A stretch of 6,407 bases of DNA from Marinilabiliales bacterium (GTDB taxonomy: Bacteria; Bacteroidota; Bacteroidia; Bacteroidales; BM523), in the NCBI GenBank assembly GCA_002869425.1, contig PKSZ01000234.1, positions 1 to 6,407 of the forward strand, in the 5' to 3' direction. Of this stretch, positions 6,294-6,407 are shown one piece after another; the stretch's first letter is position 1; the number at the start of each line of letters is the position of its first letter. Below the pieces are notes generated by a model. The model had not been told where the DNA came from. It made no database searches and saw only the letters and a program-made list of their open reading frames with translations. A program made the position numbers and the translations under genes.

Positions 6294-6407
6294 ATGAACA
6301 ATTAGTTTTTACTAAATTGGAGCATCCTGAAAACACAATCTGTGAACAAACAATAAATAAAGAAAGGTTATTTAACCCTTGTAATAACGAATGTCTATGA
6401 GTTGTTA
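6294..6407. other. Right-edge spacer, no gene seen; small palindrome at 6366-6377
   Basis: This stretch has no supportable gene. GGTTA-TT-TAACC (6366-6377) is an exact inverted repeat with five-base arms, and an ATG at 6391 is followed by only five open codons to the window edge. The palindrome could be an operator for a rightward gene beginning at the edge, but neither part can be confirmed here. Confidence 0.3.

Noticed and set aside
6391..6407. Possible start of a new rightward gene (ATG at 6391)
   Set aside because: Only five codons are visible before the edge and no consensus promoter is clear, so nothing supports a call.
1..6407. tRNA, rRNA, CRISPR arrays, insertion sequences, toxin-antitoxin or multi-gene defence system
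   Set aside because: I saw no regular direct repeats, no transposase or integrase motifs and no cloverleaf-like sequence. The YhcG fragment alone is not enough to claim a defence island.

Overview
The window is an AT-rich piece of chromosome, most likely from a member of the Bacteroidota. Four signs support this: signal peptides that end in 'AQ' before the mature protein, A-rich translation leaders without a Shine-Dalgarno sequence, a TAAATTTG -7 promoter box (Bacteroidota consensus TAnnTTTG) upstream of one gene, and a secreted von Willebrand A protein with an N-terminal carboxypeptidase-regulatory-like domain. Genus and species cannot be read from it.

Layout from left to right. Positions 1-314 (minus) hold the N-terminal third of a YhcG/DUF1016 family protein that runs off the left edge; a perfect 17-bp palindrome lies inside its coding sequence. 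Positions 406-436 hold a rightward intrinsic terminator with no rightward gene before it. Positions 448-1510 (minus) are an exported HSL-type (GDXG) alpha/beta-hydrolase split into two frames by one extra base near 999-1000; it also lacks an ATG start. A divergent spacer carries a recognisable promoter for a small exported protein of unknown function with beta-barrel-like character (1708-2517, plus). Positions 2603-2779 (minus) encode a 58-residue winged-helix-like DNA-binding protein that is easy to miss because of its size. Divergent from it is an exported PAF-acetylhydrolase-II-like lipase/esterase (2964-4202, plus). The last gene (4323-6239, plus) is a secreted or periplasmic YfbK-type von Willebrand A protein, closed by a strong intrinsic terminator (6261-6293).

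The genes do not form an obvious operon or pathway. The spacers are 85-200 bp, orientations alternate, and most units look like single transcripts. The shared theme is the cell envelope: four of the six genes encode predicted exported proteins, two of them hydrolases of different alpha/beta-hydrolase subfamilies. The only plausible regulatory pairing is the small winged-helix protein with the divergent PAF-AH-like gene. I did not find convincing evidence for a new multi-gene system. The points most worth checking are the frameshifted hydrolase, the coding palindrome in the YhcG gene, the tiny regulator and the orphan terminator.
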